DNA of 15,785 nucleotides from DATAAM01 sp036260075. Lineage in GTDB: Bacteria > Actinomycetota > Acidimicrobiia > Acidimicrobiales > JAHWLA01. The stretch spans positions 1-15,785 of the forward strand of contig DATAAM010000122.1 of the NCBI GenBank assembly GCA_036260075.1, given 5' to 3'. How positions within the stretch are numbered: the stretch's first letter is position 1; each line of letters opens with the position of its first letter. Below, piece after piece: positions 14,508 through 15,785 of the stretch. The notes below the pieces were generated by a model. It searched no databases, had not been told where the DNA came from, and saw nothing but the letters and a program-made list of their open reading frames with translations. The translations under genes and the position numbers were made by a program.

Positions 14508-15425
14508 TTGGCGCGGCGTCCCGACGGCGAGCGAGGCGCGTACCCGGGCGGTGCGTCGCTCTTGGCCGGCGGCGACGGATGGGTGTTGGTCGAGGACGCG
14601 CCGGAGCGGGCGCTCGGCGGCGCGCTGGCATGGGGCCGCAAGCACGGAGTGCGGGCGCTGCACGTGGTCGTCGACTCGCCCGAGGCGGCAGGCGTGTTGG
14701 CCCGGCGGGCGGCCGCGTTCACGGTGCCGCCGTCGGTGTGGGTGGCGACGGGCACGTTTCTGGAGCCCGCGGTGGCGGCGCCGCCCGCCGAGCAGGCGCC
14801 GCTGTCGGCCGACGATGCCGCGCTGGCTCCGTCGATCGTGGAGGCGGGCGCCGAGCCGGTCGTCGAGCACGGCGTGCTGCGGGGCGAGGTGCTCGGCTTG
14901 GAGGTGTGCCGCGTCGTCGGCGGCCGCCTGGAGGTGGGGATGGGCAAGCACGACCGCGAGGCGCAGCTCCTGGTGCACGGCGGGCGCCCGTCCGTCGAGG
15001 TGCTGGCCGACGCCGTACGCGCCGTGCGCGAGGTGCGCACGGCCGACGGACCGCCCCACGAGATGCGCCGGTTGGCAGCCGAGCGCTGGCTGCGCGCGGT
15101 CGTGTGCCGGCGTCCCGAGCTGGTGGGGTGCTCGCGACTCGAGCCCGTCCCGCCTCCGGTTCCCCGAGGCGACCTGCGCCTGCCTGCGCCCGCACCGGCC
15201 GTCGGCGAGGGCGTCGTGGCCGTGTGCTCGGTGGGCGTCGACACGGACTTGGTGCCGACCGCCGCAGACGCCCGCTTGGTGCACGGGCCCGACAGCCGCC
15301 TGCTTCTCGTCGTGCCCGAACAGGACGACCACCCGCTGACGCGGGCGCTGGCCGCGTCGCTGGCCCAACCGGCCGAGGTCGTCACCGTGCCCGACGACTG
15401 GCGCCACTTCGCACTCTGTTCGTGA
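14508..15425 (+). CDS. Uncharacterised protein between rpmE and prfA
   Basis: This is an open frame of about 305 residues that I do not recognise. It has clear coding character and no good competitor on either strand. The sequence reads as a soluble alpha/beta protein with no signal peptide or membrane segment. Notable stretches are GWVLVEDAPERALGGALAWG near the start, then VRALHVVVDSPEAAGVLARRA, VWVATGTFLEP, and later LEVGMGKHDREAQLLVHGG. The C-terminal part has VVAVCSVGVDTDLVPTAADA and SRLLLVVPEQDDH, both beta-strand-like. The start is uncertain. TTG at 14508 is the first ordinary start codon in frame. The frame also continues upstream through CTG 14487 to an ATA at 14469 that overlaps the rpmE stop (ATAG). 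It lies between rpmE and prfA on the same strand, so a translation-linked role is possible but unproven. Confidence 0.8.
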   Translation: MARRPDGERGAYPGGASLLAGGDGWVLVEDAPERALGGALAWGRKHGVRALHVVVDSPEAAGVLARRAAAFTVPPSVWVATGTFLEPAVAAPPAEQAPLSADDAALAPSIVEAGAEPVVEHGVLRGEVLGLEVCRVVGGRLEVGMGKHDREAQLLVHGGRPSVEVLADAVRAVREVRTADGPPHEMRRLAAERWLRAVVCRRPELVGCSRLEPVPPPVPRGDLRLPAPAPAVGEGVVAVCSVGVDTDLVPTAADARLVHGPDSRLLLVVPEQDDHPLTRALAASLAQPAEVVTVPDDWRHFALCS

Positions 15426-15476
15426 AGCGGGGCCGGAACCCCGGATCCAGGAGCAGAGCGCGGTGGCGGCGCCGCC

Positions 15477-15482
15477 TACCCT
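15477..15482 (+). promoter_or_regulatory. Possible -10 box upstream of prfA
   Basis: TACCCT fits TANNNT and lies 10 bases before the prfA ATG, just after a GGCGGCGCCGCC palindrome (15465-15476). If used, the leader would be only a few bases long and would lose the GAGAGG ribosome site. Read-through from the upstream gene is an equally simple way to express prfA. Confidence 0.25.
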
Positions 15483-15492
15483 GAGAGGCGAC

Positions 15493-15785
15493 ATGCTCGA
15501 ACGCCTGGCCGGCCTCGAAGAGGAGTACCAGCACGTCGCCGATCGCATGAACGACCCGGCCGTGCTGTCCGACCAGCGCGCCCTCCGGGAGACGGGCCGG
15601 CGCCTGAAGGAGCTGGAGCCGATCGTGGCGGCCTTCCGCGAGTACAGGGCGGCGCTGGACGACTTGGGCGCGGCCAAGGAGCTGGGCATGAAGGACGAGG
15701 CCGCCGAGTCCGAGGCCACCATCGCCCGGCTGGAGGACGAGCTGCGCGTCCTCCTGCTGCCCCGCGACCCCAACGACGACAAGAA
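15493..15785 (+). CDS. prfA: Peptide chain release factor 1, N-terminal part (cut by window edge)
   Basis: RF1 recognises UAA and UAG stop codons and triggers peptide release. About 97 residues are present. MLERLAGLEEEYQHVADRMNDPAVLSDQ is the typical N-terminus, followed by the helical PCRF domain (ALRETGRRLKELEPIVAAFREYRAALDDL). The C-terminal visible part, LLLPRDPNDDK, matches the segment that precedes the codon-recognition domain. The PxT and GGQ motifs lie beyond the window. GAGAGG precedes the ATG at 15493 by 3 bases. Its place after rho and rpmE is the usual actinobacterial order. Confidence 0.95.
   Translation, partial: MLERLAGLEEEYQHVADRMNDPAVLSDQRALRETGRRLKELEPIVAAFREYRAALDDLGAAKELGMKDEAAESEATIARLEDELRVLLLPRDPNDDK

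Noticed and set aside
15428..15443. Short hairpin CGGGG-N6-CCCCG after the unknown gene
   Set aside because: Only five base pairs with no T-run; too weak to call a terminator in such GC-rich DNA.

Overview
This window is GC-rich chromosomal DNA from an actinobacterium. The core genes follow the gene order long known in that phylum: argS, lysA, hom (thrA), thrC, [thrB], rho, rpmE, prfA, as in mycobacteria. The long actinobacterial-type N-terminal insertion in Rho, the zinc-type L31 and the scarcity of strong Shine-Dalgarno sites at some genes agree with this. An Acidimicrobiia-like lineage is plausible, but this is an inference from style rather than proof.

Region by region: (1) 1-1106 holds the 5' two thirds of argS on the minus strand, running off the left edge. 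(2) lysA runs to the right from about 1140, almost head-to-head with argS, and has no ordinary start codon. (3) 2396-5323 (minus) is a large membrane GGDEF-EAL protein whose stop codon shares the palindrome CTAG with the stop of lysA. (4) 5406-7199 (minus) is a secreted subtilisin-like S8 protease with a C-terminal tail of WTGTA pentapeptides. A 13-bp hairpin lies between it and the GGDEF-EAL gene. (5) 7423-9806 (plus) is the hom-thrC pair, joined by an ATGA overlap, with a perfect 19-bp hairpin inside the first codons of thrC. (6) 9815-12233 (minus) is an ABC-2 exporter ATPase and permease, then a small PAS-GGDEF protein. (7) 12488-15785 (plus) is rho, rpmE, an unrecognised conserved-looking gene, and the start of prfA, which runs off the right edge.

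How it fits together: the plus-strand backbone makes lysine (LysA) and homoserine/threonine (Hom, ThrC), terminates transcription (Rho), and supports translation (ArgS, L31, RF1). Two minus-strand accessory blocks are set into this backbone. One is protease plus GGDEF-EAL and the other is ABC exporter plus GGDEF. Each block carries one cyclic-di-GMP gene, each meets a plus-strand gene tail-to-tail with almost no spacer, and the second occupies the place where thrB would be expected. No rRNA, tRNA, CRISPR, insertion sequence or phage gene was seen. No gene-free stretch exceeds about 225 bases.
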